Source: Kappaphycus alvarezii
Taxonomy: Eukaryota; Rhodophyta; Florideophyceae; Gigartinales; Solieriaceae
NCBI GenBank assembly: GCA_002205965.3
Contig: NADL03000620.1
Location: forward strand, 1,364,001 to 1,428,000
Direction of reading: 5' to 3'
Length of the DNA: 64,000 nt
How positions within the stretch are numbered: the first letter of the stretch is position 1; every line of letters starts with the position of its first letter. Shown here piece by piece: positions 47,001 to 58,375 of the stretch. The notes below the pieces were generated by a model. The model saw nothing but the letters and a program-made list of their open reading frames with translations. It had not been told where the DNA came from and did not search any database. A program made the position numbers and the translations under genes.

Positions 47001-47345
47001 GAGGAGGCAAGAATGGATGAGGATGACGTTGAAGACGCAGATGGAGCTCCGACGTCGCAAAAGAAGTCAAAGTCTAAACGTAAAAAGAGAGAACAAGTTG
47101 GAGAGGATGAGAAGCCCTCAAAGAAAGAAAAGAAAGCGCAGAAGATAGTTAAGAAAGAATCAATCGATTCAGGCAGTGAATACTCCGATGGTGGCGAAAA
47201 CGATTCTCGCGACGACCAAAATGGTGCAAAGCTCTCATCAGGAGACGGCTTTGAGGGCGAGGGGGGAGAATCGCGAGCTCCGAAAAGGAGACGGTTTGCA
47301 GTGTCAAACGATGACGATGATGAGGGGTCTGACACAGGGTTCTGA
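44002..47345 (+). CDS. CTR9: CTR9 homologue, TPR subunit of the Paf1 complex
   Basis: CTR9 is the tetratricopeptide scaffold of the nuclear Paf1 complex, which travels with RNA polymerase II and promotes H2B ubiquitination. Start MSPKPASSTP at 44,002, then DDNEYVVIKPPLPPNPYDL. TPR repeats follow from about 44,320 (LLAALAGAHIMAAE, AADVFSRADKIDLDD) to about 46,600, including YAANGVGVYFAESKMMSEAR, which matches the signature YAANGIG block of CTR9. Residues after about 800 form a charged coiled coil (EERRQERRNESLEILEKRKK), then an acidic/basic tail with nuclear-type signals (KSKSKRKKRE, APKRRRF). Total length near 1,110 residues, like animal and fungal CTR9. No introns. The frame breaks at the C6 (44,027-44,032) and C5 (44,041-44,045) runs, once between about 44,265 and 44,320, and at GGG (45,435-45,437). 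Each is consistent with one missing base; otherwise the gene is intact. Confidence 0.9.
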
Positions 47346-47939
47346 GCCTGTCAAGGTTCTTCTCATGTGGACTGCAGATGAGCGACTTGTGTTAAAAACA
47401 GAGTAACTGGACATTAGCAAAGGTGAATGGAGTGCGATGATGGCGTATAGTGGCGCGTCTCTGTGTATACGGTTGTGTTTGGGTTGGGCACGTAGACCTC
47501 CCAAACTGATCCATGAGTATCCATGTGAATAAATGACCTGATGCGCCACGTCTGCGACGAGCATAGCACACTTCAACTTTAAACAGCACAGAAAGGTCCA
47601 CGCCACGCCAGGTGTGCTCTTGTTATCAAGCTTTTCCACCAGTTAGATACTTCAATGCGATAGCGGTGCAGACATCTTGCGTGCGGTATTTGCCGTTCAA
47701 GCCAGTACAGGCAGCGGAAAGCCGTTACCGTCGTGAACAGCAGAGACGAGTTTCCCCAACTATAAGAGCTTATTGGCGATGGCGAACCTGTGTGATACAT
47801 TTCGTTCATGGCAAAGGTATGGCATTGAGTCGTGAAGCTCACTACTGCACTTATCTGTTGTACGCGGTCTACATGCACTTGACCTTGCAAATACTATGCC
47901 TAATCTAGAATACCAATGAAAAGCTAATGAGCAGGCTTA
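47346..47939. other. convergent intergenic region
   Basis: 590 bases between the 3' ends of CTR9 and the ABHD12-type gene; presumably both 3' UTRs. Open frames of about 100 codons occur on both strands but carry no motifs. Confidence 0.5.
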
Positions 47940-49001
47940 TCAAGTAAGAATAGTCGGATGGTTTTGGAGATGCTTTGCAAAAAATCTCTCCAACACTACG
48001 AGAAGTTCAGGGGAAGCGTTGACATCGCTATGACCGCAATCCTTCATGACGACTAGGTCGATATTCTCGTTGCCGCCCTCTACTCCAGCCTCGTACAGTT
48101 TTCTCGCCTGCCGCAATGGCACCATCCAGTCGTTTTCGCCATGGAGGAGAAGTACTGGTAATCGCACTTTGCACATACATACCTCGGAGTCCAACTTTTC
48201 CTTTAGAAACCTTTGCAGGAATCTACGCCGAAATGGCAGTATTCGCAACGGAATACCGACAGGATGTGACATGACAAGGCTTTGAAGCGATGCAGGGGCG
48301 GCATCCAGAATGATTACGTTAGTACCGCGCCGCGGAGATCGGCTGCAGCGATCAGTCACATATGCGGCCAGATGAATCGCTGGGAATGTCCCAAGCTCTG
48401 ACCGTACACTATAACGTCAGTATCATCCTCAATTCGTCTCTCTACCCATTCATGTACGAGTCTCGCATCGGAGAATATGGCTCTCTCGCTCGGCTGTGAA
48501 CCAGAGTCGGCAAAACCTGAGTAATCAAAGGCAATGACGTGTGCATCAAAATGAGACGAGAGAAGGCGGATCAAGTGTACACGTCTCGTGGGAAATGCTC
48601 GGGAGCCAGAAGCACCGTGAAAGAAAATAATGACACGTTGAGCTGGACGTCTGAGAAAGGCATCAAAGTTTGCGTCGTTGGGCGCAAGAAAGGGCGGTCC
48701 AGGGGAATTAGATGCCATCCGCAGAGATGCAGATGCGTTATTTGTCTGGCAGAATTTGCGAGACCCCAGAGCTGAAGTTTGTTCGGGGGAAGAGGGAGGA
48801 AGGAAGGTTGAGCCAGTGATAGTAGGTAAAGAATGTCTGTGCGCGGTGACTGAAGGCGACTACGATGGTGAAGGATGTTGTGGACAAGATCAAACATAGG
48901 AGTAGAGTCCAAACGGATGCATCTAATTTGGTTGGAAAGAGGGCTTCATTGTTGATGCGGATCGGCGCCAGTGCCAGTGTTGACGTAATCGTACGGAGCA
49001 T
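47940..49001 (-). CDS. ABHD12-type membrane alpha/beta-hydrolase
   Basis: Members of this family hydrolyse lysophospholipids or monoacylglycerols at membranes. From 49,001 (MLRTITSTLALAPIR; an upstream ATG at 49,112 is possible): one transmembrane helix (ASVWTLLLCLILSTTSFTIV), LQLWGLANSARQI, then GWHLIPLD, the G-x-WH-x-x-P lead-in of ABHD12. VIIFFHGASGSRA is the oxyanion region, HVIAFDYSGFADS follows, then YGQSLG, the nucleophile elbow (Ser). GENDWMVP carries the Asp and CGHSD the His. About 355 residues, near the family's 400. Runs at 48,785-48,789, about 48,689-48,694 and 48,390-48,392 each break the frame by one base in the missing-base sense, while all catalytic residues remain. It is convergent with CTR9. 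Confidence 0.82.
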
Positions 49002-49243
49002 GGGAAGCGCTGTCGAAATGCGAGGTCCGTGAACGCGTGAGAATCGTTGCTGCGATTTCGTCCTACATGTGTAAGAAGACTGCCCGCAAAAGCAAAGTTC
49101 GGAATGAAGCATAACATTGTTGATTGTTTCATCGAAGACGATTGGCTACACAAAACTAATCTTTCCAAACTCCTCTTAAATGGCATTGGAATACAGAAAT
49201 CTACGGAATAGTTTAACAATGAACACCCCTCAGTGCGCCAAGT
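49002..49243. other. short spacer between tandem genes
   Basis: About 240 bases from the end of the aminotransferase gene to the start of the hydrolase gene; both are on the minus strand. It must hold the hydrolase promoter; no TATA box recognised. Confidence 0.5.
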
Positions 49244-50496
49244 TCAATCGTCAATGCTGCCAAACACACTTGCCACTCGCCTCCACCCAACTTCTAACGC
49301 TTCGGGCTCCACTGACGCGAAGCACACACGGAAGTACCCATACCGATGTGCAAATGCTTGACTTGAAGGTGTCAGCAACACCTTGGCGTCGAGAAGACGC
49401 TTCCAGAGTTCCATCTCGGCCTCGGCCGTACTGCCATTCATCCACTTGCGAAGATCCACCCACACGAAGAACCCCGCCTCAGCCTTCATATACGGGATGC
49501 CCATGCCTTCCAAAATACCCGTAACCCTCTTGTAGGCCCCTGCCAATCGCAACCTATTCCTTTCAAAATACTCCTCCAACCACTCGTCATTCGTTACAAG
49601 GTGCTCCAGCGCCCACTGCGTGTGCCGCGAGGTCATCGAGAAAAACGCCAGAAACGCACTGACACTGCGCATCAGCTCCGGGTTCTGCGAATACATGACA
49701 CCGACTCTGCAACCCGATACACACAAGTCCTTGGAAAACGACCACACGATGTGCACATAGTCGCCCAACTTGCCGTCCATCACATCCAAAACAGACACGA
49801 ACTTTGCCGTCTCGCTGTACACACTTCGCGCGTATACCTCATCGAAAATGACATGCACCTTTCTTTCAATGGCCCACTGCGCGATTTCCATAATAACATC
49901 TCTGCTCAAAACCTCCCCTGTGGGATTGTTAGGGGAGCAAATAATGGCCATGCGGATGCGCGAATTGTGACCCCCTCTTTCAGCCAGGCTTTCTCCAAGG
50001 CGTCGACAGACATGAAGGGGTCATGCTCGTCGTGCCCCTCGCCTTCAAGGCATGCGGCAACAATCTCGGCATTGGCACGTCCACCAACATCAAGCTCCAA
50101 ACCCCTGTAACCGGGGCCAGTGACCAAAACTTGGTCCCCGGCATCACATAATACAGTGGCAAGGGTATCCAAAACAGAGGTGCCACCGTTCATGATTGAG
50201 ACATGGTTTGGATTGACGGAGCGGCGAAGGATATGTTTCTGAAGGAATTTAGCGATGACTGCGGTGAAGTGTTCCGGGTTTCCATAGGTTAGATTCTCGG
50301 GAGGGACTGGAGGGGCGTTGGAAAGCTGTTCGGCGACATCGGGGAGGGAAAGAAGGTTTTCTGCTACGGAAAGATTGACATATCCGTATGGGTTGGTTTC
50401 CTTGTTGTACTCGTCCTTCCAAGCTTCAAAGGATTTGATGAGGTATTCGGCCATAGGTCTATAGCATAGACGGCCTCTCTCAGAAAGCGTGGACAT
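49244..50496 (-). CDS. ACC-synthase-like PLP aminotransferase (class I/II)
   Basis: The start MSTLSERGRLCYRPMAEYL at 50,496 is preferred over an in-frame ATG at 50,793 because the extra 99 residues look like translated 5' leader. Fold-type I features: NLSVAENLL, LTYGNPEHFTAVIAKFL, an NGGTSVLDTLATVL cofactor-phosphate region, GPGYRGLELD, CSPNNPTGEVLS (conserved Asn-Pro), IFDEVYA (Asp to the PLP ring) and SFSKDLCVSGCRVG with the Schiff-base Lys. A late FRVCFA carries the carboxylate-binding Arg. This order and wording are closest to the ACC-synthase/ACC-synthase-like branch. Such proteins are often plain aminotransferases outside plants, so ethylene synthesis is not implied. About 417 residues. 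One frame break, at the run 49,971-49,975 (G5 on the coding strand), as if a G were missing. Confidence 0.88.
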
Positions 50497-51130
50497 GATA
50501 ATTGAGTGGAAAGTGGTTTGATGGCAGGTTGTAGGTGTTGAAATGAGAGTACCAGCACCGTCACCTACAAAACAGTGATCAAGGTAATGAAATGAACTGA
50601 GATCTGAATTGCGGTGGCGTGTGAGGGTGGGGGGGGTTGGTGTTGGAGTTTTTATACTGTGCCAGTGTGGGAGGAGGTGTCTATAGCGGATTGAAGAGTG
50701 GTGAGGTAGTGTGGTTGTATTGGATAGCCAAAAGGGCTCAGCATATGAGGATACAAATGAGGTGTGTGACATGATCACGTCTTGGTGGCCCACTCACGTC
50801 AGGTTGGTCCCACCTAGCATATGGAGAACATATTGCAAATTACGTAGGCTCTGAACTGAACGATTTGGTTTGGTTTGGATGGATGAACCTCTGTAGTAGT
50901 GCTCATATTGTAGCGTTGAATTAGCGGGAAGGTGAGCTCTGAGTGCGTTGTGTACGGGAGCTGGTTGCCGCAGATACAATACATGTGATGACACAAGCAG
51001 AGAGGAGGGGCAATTGGAGAGATGGACTAGTTGGGCAGTCTCTTGTAAAGTTGTGAAAAACCAGCGCTGCTGCGCTGCTGCAAAGCCGGGCGTCGGCGAA
51101 TCCGCTGGGAACAATGTTGGATGAACTTGC
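50497..51130. other. upstream region of the aminotransferase gene
   Basis: Contains a G-run (GGGTGGGGGGGGTTGG near 50,624-50,640) and open leader sequence without stops in the aminotransferase frame as far as 50,793. No distinct promoter element recognised. Confidence 0.45.
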
Positions 51131-51310
51131 AGTTAGCACTGGATAGTATTTTGGTCAAGTACAGTATTAACGTAGTGTATGACTACACTGTACATCGAAC
51201 AACAAAGCAAATTGCCTTCATACCTCATGACTGTATTGTACTGTACTGTACTGTACAGTATAGTTCATGTATGTAAATACAGTACTGGACTGTACTGCAA
51301 TGCGCAAGAG
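51131..51310. repeat. GTACT/AGTAC pentanucleotide repeat cluster
   Basis: TTGTACTGTACTGTACTGTA (51,237 on) continues into a CAGTATAG palindromic turn, flanked by AAGTACAGTATT, ACACTGTACAT and AATACAGTACTGGACTGTAC. The array switches from GTACT to its complement AGTAC, forming hairpin-capable sequence. Confidence 0.85.
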
Positions 51311-52515
51311 AAGTTTACTTCAATCCATCCTACCTCTGTAGCTTGTCGTCACTCGCAACATGCATAGTCTAGCCACCCTGTTTAAAGTTTTTATTAAAAA
51401 ATTCACATCCATACACCACTCATATTATTTCAATGATTATTTCCAGATATGTCAGATATCACAAATTGTGTAAAGTTTTCGCCAAAGTCACATGATTGGC
51501 TACATTGCAATACTGCATTTAATAAACCATGACGTATAGATGATTACCGTACACGCTATTGCAGAGGAGCACCGCTGCGCACAAGCATTGTTTTTGGTGT
51601 AGTTAAGGTACGAACCTACGGTATGTACGTACACTGCACTTAGTCGCGTAGAGCACTGAATTAAGTTAATAAAGCATATGATAACGCAAGTACCCTCTCC
51701 GATACCGGAAGAGTGAGAGAGGCAGTGGAAACACTAACGTTTGAGTGGGTACCCTTTCTACTCCTTACATGGCACATAGCATCGCAAAGTTGCCTATCAA
51801 GTGCTCTATTGATCCCTGCCTATCCTACTCACTACAGTGTAATTAACACAAACTTATTGCTGATGGGAGTCGTTGATTCTACCCGAATAAGTCTCTACAA
51901 ATGTCTCTATTACACCGCTGTGTAATAGACACTTGTTCGCTTTTGTTATTTTAGTTCTCTATTACACAGTGCTTTAACGGAGAATCTGTATTGTCTTGAA
52001 TAAATATAGAAGTTTGATTTTCCTTCAATGTTTTTATTTGACGTGGAGCCCCACGTCATCATTTTATTTACTTCGTTCCGTTCTGGATAGTACAATTCTA
52101 TAGTTACAACTCTGCTTTCTGGTAAGTTGTACCAAGCTAACAAAGTATAGAATTTATAGAGTAGAGCTACAGTGCAATCGATATAAAGGGGCTCATCTGG
52201 ATTCTTGTGGGAATCAAGGTACACTCCATACACCCTTTGCCCCCAACTTTCTGAAACCAACTACCATCGTCTCTAATGTTCCTTTAGCAGCGCTCCGGCT
52301 GCCTTTCTCTCCGTTTCAAAGTCGTAAAAGGGGAACACCATCCTGGAGTGTCTTACAGGGAACCTGCTGTCCGGCTCCCTCGGACTATCACCTCTTTGGC
52401 TAGTTGTAAGCTTCCGCCGTATAATACCGATCCGCTTGAGCACCTAAATACCTTAATCCATCAATTTTCTTGGACTAAAACCTAGACAGCAGGTCTACCA
52501 GCTGCAACAGAACAG
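51311..52515. other. AT-rich unassigned region
   Basis: A minus-strand frame at 52,260-51,946 (104 codons; GVYLDSHKNPDEPLYIDCTV, ALLYKFYTLLAWYNLPE) is the most protein-like item. It matches no family known to me and may be the remains of a gene or element ORF. Confidence 0.35.
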
Positions 52516-52686
52516 ATGAAATTGACTCTCCAATCCTCACAAATTATGTTTAAAAAGGTCATGTTTTTTCTATTTATCGCTAATATTGTCGCATCAGAAA
52601 CAAAAATATTTCCCAACGACGATAATAGGGCCGCAAGAGAACTTCAAGAAGAATTAAAAAGGCTTTTTAGTATAGAAATTATATAA
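52516..52686 (+). CDS. small predicted secreted peptide, unknown
   Basis: 56 residues. A basic start followed by a hydrophobic core (FKKVMFFLFIANIVAS) fits a signal peptide with cleavage before ETK. The mature part would be about 28 residues, charged and helical (FPNDDNRAARELQEELKRLF). It ends in TAA at 52,684-52,686. It could be the first exon of a longer secreted protein. It sits at the left end of an AT-rich block. Confidence 0.4.
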   Translation: MKLTLQSSQIMFKKVMFFLFIANIVASETKIFPNDDNRAARELQEELKRLFSIEII

Positions 52687-55600
52687 GATATCTCGCAACT
52701 GAAGCAAAAATTGGATTCCTTGATATTCAATAAATGGATGTAATATTTGAAAAGCACGTATGGCCATTCCATCGTAAGAAACCTCGGTACTTGCTATTCG
52801 GGATGAGCGAGACCGAAAATAAGTCGATTTTTACGGTCTCTGTCTGCTTCATTTGCCTCTCTTACAATTATTTCCAGTCTTCAAGAACTGAACTTTAAGA
52901 AGGCGTCAAATGCTCTTCGAGAAGTGCTTTGTCAAGTATTTTAGCCCTATAATACACGATCCCAATATATAACACCATAAGACCCTAAATCATACCTCAT
53001 CGGTTTCATGGGGGCGTAATTAATGGAAAAGGTAGAAGTAAACATCGCTTTTATCTTATTCATGAATGGATTTCTGGCTCCTTCTATTGAGTGGAGAAAA
53101 GAACATGCGATTTCTGCGGGAGAAGCAGACCTACTATCAAAAAATGGTGGATTGTACTCCACGCTCTAAATCTAGTATGTTCTCAAAATGGGAAAATATA
53201 TTCAAAGACTATAAAAATGACTTAAATTTTTATTAAGTAGTTCTGCACCAAAAATGATCCTCTAGTACATACAAAACATTCGAACGGAGAATAGTGAGAG
53301 GTCAGAAAGGTTACTTCCCATGTTTCAGAATAACCAAGGATCAATTTTATCATATTTTCGATTTAATTAAATTGAAGAATAGGAATTGAATAATATTTTT
53401 GTTTATGGTAGAGCTCAAACTCAACGTATTTTGCAACAAGATCGATTCCATCTCCAGAAAAAATCCCATAGGTAGAGTGAGTATTTTTGAGCCACTCATC
53501 ACTTATAATACCAAATTGATTTCATTACCCATCTTGTAATTACTTTTAGAAACGTAGAAGCCGACTTGGGACTACCGAAACTTGTTTTGAAAGGAAAAAA
53601 TGATACCAGTAAACTTAGGTATGATAATTCAGGCCCTCTTATCTCCGCGATTCTCATACAATGTGCCTCTCATCTGCTTTAAAGCTTAATTTATATCCCC
53701 GCATTCAGTGATTTTATGTACCTGTACATCATTTTCTTCTTTATTCTCAAAAAACATTGAAAATCATTTGAGAGACACTGCAGAAAAAGTACTACACAAG
53801 AGTAATGTGGAGGGACTTAATTCAGTCTCAGGACTTACAACCACAATCAGTCCATACAAAACTTGGCTCTCGAATTTTAAAGACGAACTGGACACCAAGG
53901 GGCTTTTCGCTTTATCAAGAGTTCTAAACTTGTTCCATCTTTACTTTATTTGACGGTGCATTACTGAAACAACTTCAATGAGCCCTTTTCTTGCAGTTAA
54001 TACAACAGCGGCCTGCAGTAACCTTCAAGCGTTTTCGTCTCTAATCAAAGACTCCCTCTCATTTACGTAAACATTTCCGGCCCCAAACTGATAATTATAG
54101 CCGCGAATTTGTTCAATAATAGCATTTCTGGCGCTTAGAAGTTGAGCCACATGTTGTCATGCTGAATATAAAGTACAAGACACAAGAATCGCTAGAACTT
54201 TATCGTAGTAGACCTCAAACAGAGTTAATGGAAACTTTTGATTTCAAAATATTAAACCCAATCGCAATTCAGGACCATTAAGATCACATTTGTGAATGTT
54301 TCATAGCGATCAAGCATTTGAAATCACTGTGAGGAGTAAAAATGATCTATCAATCATTTCAGTTGGCTTCGAAAACGACCAATTTCCGAAAGAATAGGCG
54401 ACAAAATCGCTATCGTACTATGGATTTCAGCCACTAGTATCGACTTCTCTCACATGTATAAGTTCAGAAAACAAGGCCAATGTAATTGATACAGCTTGAA
54501 GGAAGCGACTCAAATAAATTAATCCCGCTCATCTTAATTGTCTTTTTCTTAGGCATGGAGAGTGACATTTCATTTCGTGTATTTTTCCCTTACGTATCAC
54601 AAAAAATCATGACTCGCGCCTGGTATTTTCCTATCATCAAGTTCACGGAGCTTCAGAACCTATCTTATCTATTGGAAAAATCTCATGACAGATTTAACTC
54701 AAGTAACTTGAAAATAAGCAAGCAAAGCAACCAATGCCTTTAGATGCCACTGAAGAGGAACATATGTTTTCCGTGATAGCCGCATCCATTATTATTTAAC
54801 AATCTGTTTTCGTTTCAAAAGAGACACAAAATGATCTTTTCCTCATGCTGAAGCGATACTGTACACAGGCGTGCCAGTAAATAGACTGAGCTGCGGCGAT
54901 TATCAGTGAATTCAACCCTCTCGTTAAACACGGTACCTGAAAAATCGTCCTGTATTCCAAGGAGATACGATCTCTCACAAAGCTCTGGTTCTTGTGACTA
55001 GAGCCCTAGCAGGCGGATATATAGATTTTATTCATAAAATACTGATGCTCTCGTCGCCTCAGGAAAAAAGTACACATCCTGATCGCATTTGGCGCTATCC
55101 CCATCCTGAGAATGGAAGACGCGGAAGTCTCCGGAGCACATATGTATGGAAAATTGCCGTTCTGATTCTCATTGAACTGCTCACGGACACTCAGTAATAA
55201 TTGACGTATAAAGCTTTGCGATGTTCCCAAAGCTTGTTATGTCTGTTACTCGCAGTCGCCAAGTCAGAAATACTTACATTTTACCAGCAGATAGTATTGT
55301 ACGTGAATAGTTATTACGAACTATCAAATATAATACACACACTTACCGTTATTGTAAGCATAATACGTCATTATCCTTGCCGCTTTTGTCGATAAACACC
55401 CTTGCCGCCAACAGCATTTCGCCAATCAGTTCCTTCAATGCATAAAGTTCCAACCGGTTTTTATTTTGCAACTCTTCGGAACGCGAAGGTTTTCTAATTT
55501 TTAAGAATATCACCCATGGCTCAGACATTATCAAAGATTACCATGCACCATTTAAACCCCAAAATCTGGACACAAATAGCCTTCTCTAGGCGATAATCAC

Positions 55601-56481
55601 CTATAAGCCACTTCCGTTGATGTCAGAACTCTCTCTTGTTTTATCTAACAAGAAAATGAAATTTCTCTCCATTCAACGTCTCATACATAGTATTGATCCC
55701 TTATAAGCCACTTCAATTACTCGCTCATGTAAAACGCCCATAAATTCCATTTTTTCAAGTCTGATTTCTGTTCTTTACCTTCATACTCCAACGATAGCCA
55801 ATTAATTCACCAAAAAAGCTTCTCCTCTTCCTCTCTGGGATAATTAATTTCGACATTCCCCACCCAAATACATCATTGAAGAATTATCTCTCCTCTCTTA
55901 CCTTGATTTCGGCAGGAGGCAATAAAAAGATCAGACTATCAACCACATGATTCATAGTCCCCTTTAGTGGGAACCCGATACTATGTAGCAGCGAAAGAAC
56001 AAGAGTTATAACATTTTACTCAGAAGATTCAGAGTACATGGCTCTGTCATCGTTTTATGTGGGACTTTACTGGATATAAAATCCCTTTCAGAATATGACA
56101 CTTGCATGGCTTCGTTTTTAGGAAGTTCCGTTTCAGTCCGCTGTCATATTTATGGACCTTTCCTGAGCACAGCCCTGGTAACGTGAATAATGATATCAGC
56201 TATAAATATACTTATCAACTTAAAGTTTTACCAAATTGGGTAATTAAAATCACGAATATTTTGGCAAAGGTTGTTTGTGTTCTTGTTTAACGAAATTGTT
56301 TTGAAAAATGGAACTTTATGCGTCTCATCTCTAATTTTTCTTTTTGTCTTGTCCGAGATAGTTTTTGCACACCAGCCAGAAAAAGAATAAAATGACAAAA
56401 AAATGAATTCAGGGTGCAAAATTAGGATTGCATCACTTCCTTAATTGTTCGATCTCACAAATAATTTAATGAAAAAAGAAT
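52687..56481. other. AT-rich block with degraded open frames
   Basis: About 3.8 kb, visibly richer in A+T than the gene island. Short plus-strand frames read as protein (NIENHLRDTAEKVLHKSNVE at about 53,750; AACSNLQAFSSLIKDSLSF after a CTTGCAG acceptor-like site near 54,000; MPLDATEEEHMFSVIAASII near 54,735). None links to a family. This could be a multi-intron gene or a decayed one. Confidence 0.35.
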
Positions 56482-57475
56482 TCAGTAGTCTTTTTTCAAA
56501 CCGTGCCTCTCCAGTGCCTGATTATATCTTTCTGGCATAATGTTGAGAAGATTCTTGGTCAAATTTTGATCCAATTTGTCCCTCTCCTATAAACTACATT
56601 GAAGCTCTTCGACAGAGTTAAACTGACGATTATTTCATTATTGGTATCAACCTCCGGTAGAGTATTTACCATAAGTTCTCTGTAGTATTCTAGCCCGTAT
56701 TTTTTTGCTGGCCAGTACATTAAGCGGCTCATGGTTTTCCCCATACATTTGATTACAACGTGAGAGGTATTAATAGAGGAACTTTATGAAAAAAACACCA
56801 TCTTAGCTCTATACAATCGTCATTTTAATGTAGTCGATAGTTCCCTTAAATAGAGCACTACTTCAAGGGACCCTTGTTCCTCGCAGCGCTTGCATTTTCG
56901 AAAACCCGTACCCAGGAAGCACTCGCACACCATCACAACTCCTCTACCGACTCTTCGTCAATATAGAATAAAGTTTTCTTCCTAGTTTCATGACAGTACT
57001 GAAGAAGCGCGTGCGGTCCGTATATACTAATTTTCCATCAGACTAGACCACTAGACTAAATTCACATTTTATACAGTTACGATGTTCCCCTGTCCATTCT
57101 AAACGCCTCAAATTGTTCTGTTTTGTTAAATATGGTTCCTTTCTAACCTTGCAATAGACCCTAAGCTCTCTGCGCTCGATAAAGGCCTCTGAATCTGTTG
57201 TTTGGCCTGTAAATTCAGTTCTCTTTTGAGTTCAGATGCTGACTCGCTTTTATTGTAAGCGTTCCTGAGAAGTGACCTGGTTCCAGCCAGTGATAGTTTT
57301 TATTATTTTTGGAGTCGCATTTCGTTTCATAGCCGTCCAGATTGCTAAGGAACCTTGAGGTGTTATTTTTGTCTCGATTGATCTGTTTTCCAATCGCTCG
57401 ATTATTTAACCCCTCCTTCTTTGGAGCAAGGATTTCCCACTTTTCTTTTTCGTCCAGTTGCTTCTCTTTCCCCAT
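56482..57475 (-). pseudogene. Tc1/mariner transposase, decayed
   Basis: From ATG at 57,475: MGKEKQLDEKEKWEILAPKK, EGLNNRAIGKQINRDKNNTS and RFLSNLDGYE, a Tc1/Tc3-type helix-turn-helix DNA-binding domain. Downstream, in shifting frames: KEPYLTKQNNLRRLEWTGEH, the block before the catalytic core; VVMVCECFLGTGF, corresponding to VMVWGCF-x-x-x-G; YWPAKKYGLEYYRELM, matching DWPA-x-SPDLN-x-IENLW; and NIMPERYNQALERHGLKKDY at the end (TGA at 56,482-56,484). Total span of about 330 codons equals a normal Tc1 transposase, but stops and frame changes are many. TIRs were not identified. Confidence 0.8.
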
Positions 57476-58039
57476 TCTATTTGACGCTGTTTGAGTGGAG
57501 AAGTGAAAGAAGCGTTCAGAGAAGCTATTAAAACTACTTTTCAAGGCAGTGACAACCTTAACTGGTTTGCTGGATATAATTCGTTAAGTCCTGCTATTCT
57601 AATGCCGACTTTTGTTTCTATCATTTTCTCCGAACTTCTTTTTTCTGTAGCCAATTACCCAAGGTCTGTCGGTCCTTCTAAACAGTTCATATTCAGGTTA
57701 TGTCAGCACAGGAATCATTGAAACCCTTCCTGTCATTGCCTCCCAAACGTTTATTTTTAGGGGTGGGACTATCCTAAATTTGCGCACTATATCAAATTTG
57801 ATGTATTCAAAGTTGATCTAGGCCCTAAATGTAGACAATAATTTTCTTATTCATCTCAATAAGCTTGTTTGGATATTTTTAGCAGTGTCTACCTTAATTC
57901 CTTCCTTCTCTTTGATAGAAACATTTATCAAATTGTCAAGTGGATTCTGCAGTTTTATTTGGTGTCTATGCCTGTTCCGTCACCTGCAGCGCTCGCGTAC
58001 TGATGCAAATAAATAAAGCTGTACTAACATTTTGGTCAC
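57476..58039. other. unassigned spacer
   Basis: The right flank of the Tc1 relic. No TIR or gene recognised. Confidence 0.45.
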
Positions 58040-58375
58040 GCAGTTGGGTCCTCAGCTTGTTGATGGAGGAATTTTGTACTACATTGTTGCGTACTCGACA
58101 AGGAAGAAACTTCTTTCATGACTGGTGGGTCGCAACCAGAAATCAATTACTAGACTGGTAGGTTTACGTCAAGAAAGGAAACTGTTTCATAAGACTGGAG
58201 GGTCATGTGCGCAGAAATTCTGAACAAAACTGTTGGGTCCACGTAAGGAAAGAAACCATTTCACATGATTGTTGGGTCATGCCTAGAACTAATTACTGTT
58301 AGGGCCGACGCTGCATTTATGTCAAACGGGATTTTGGGTCTAAGTGTGGTTTACACTTATAACGACTGGTGGGTT
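58040..58375. repeat. degenerate dimeric tandem repeat (about 75 bp per pair)
   Basis: Two alternating units: one like GACTGGTGGGTCGCAACCAG (about 58,120; variants near 58,193, 58,269 and 58,364) and one like ACGTCAAGAAAGGAAACTGT followed by TTCATA (variants near 58,090, 58,168 and 58,241). About three pairs, well diverged. Confidence 0.65.

Noticed and set aside
48539-48899. Plus-strand frames opposite the ABHD12-type gene
   Set aside because: They lie antisense to catalytic motifs of the hydrolase and carry no motifs of their own.
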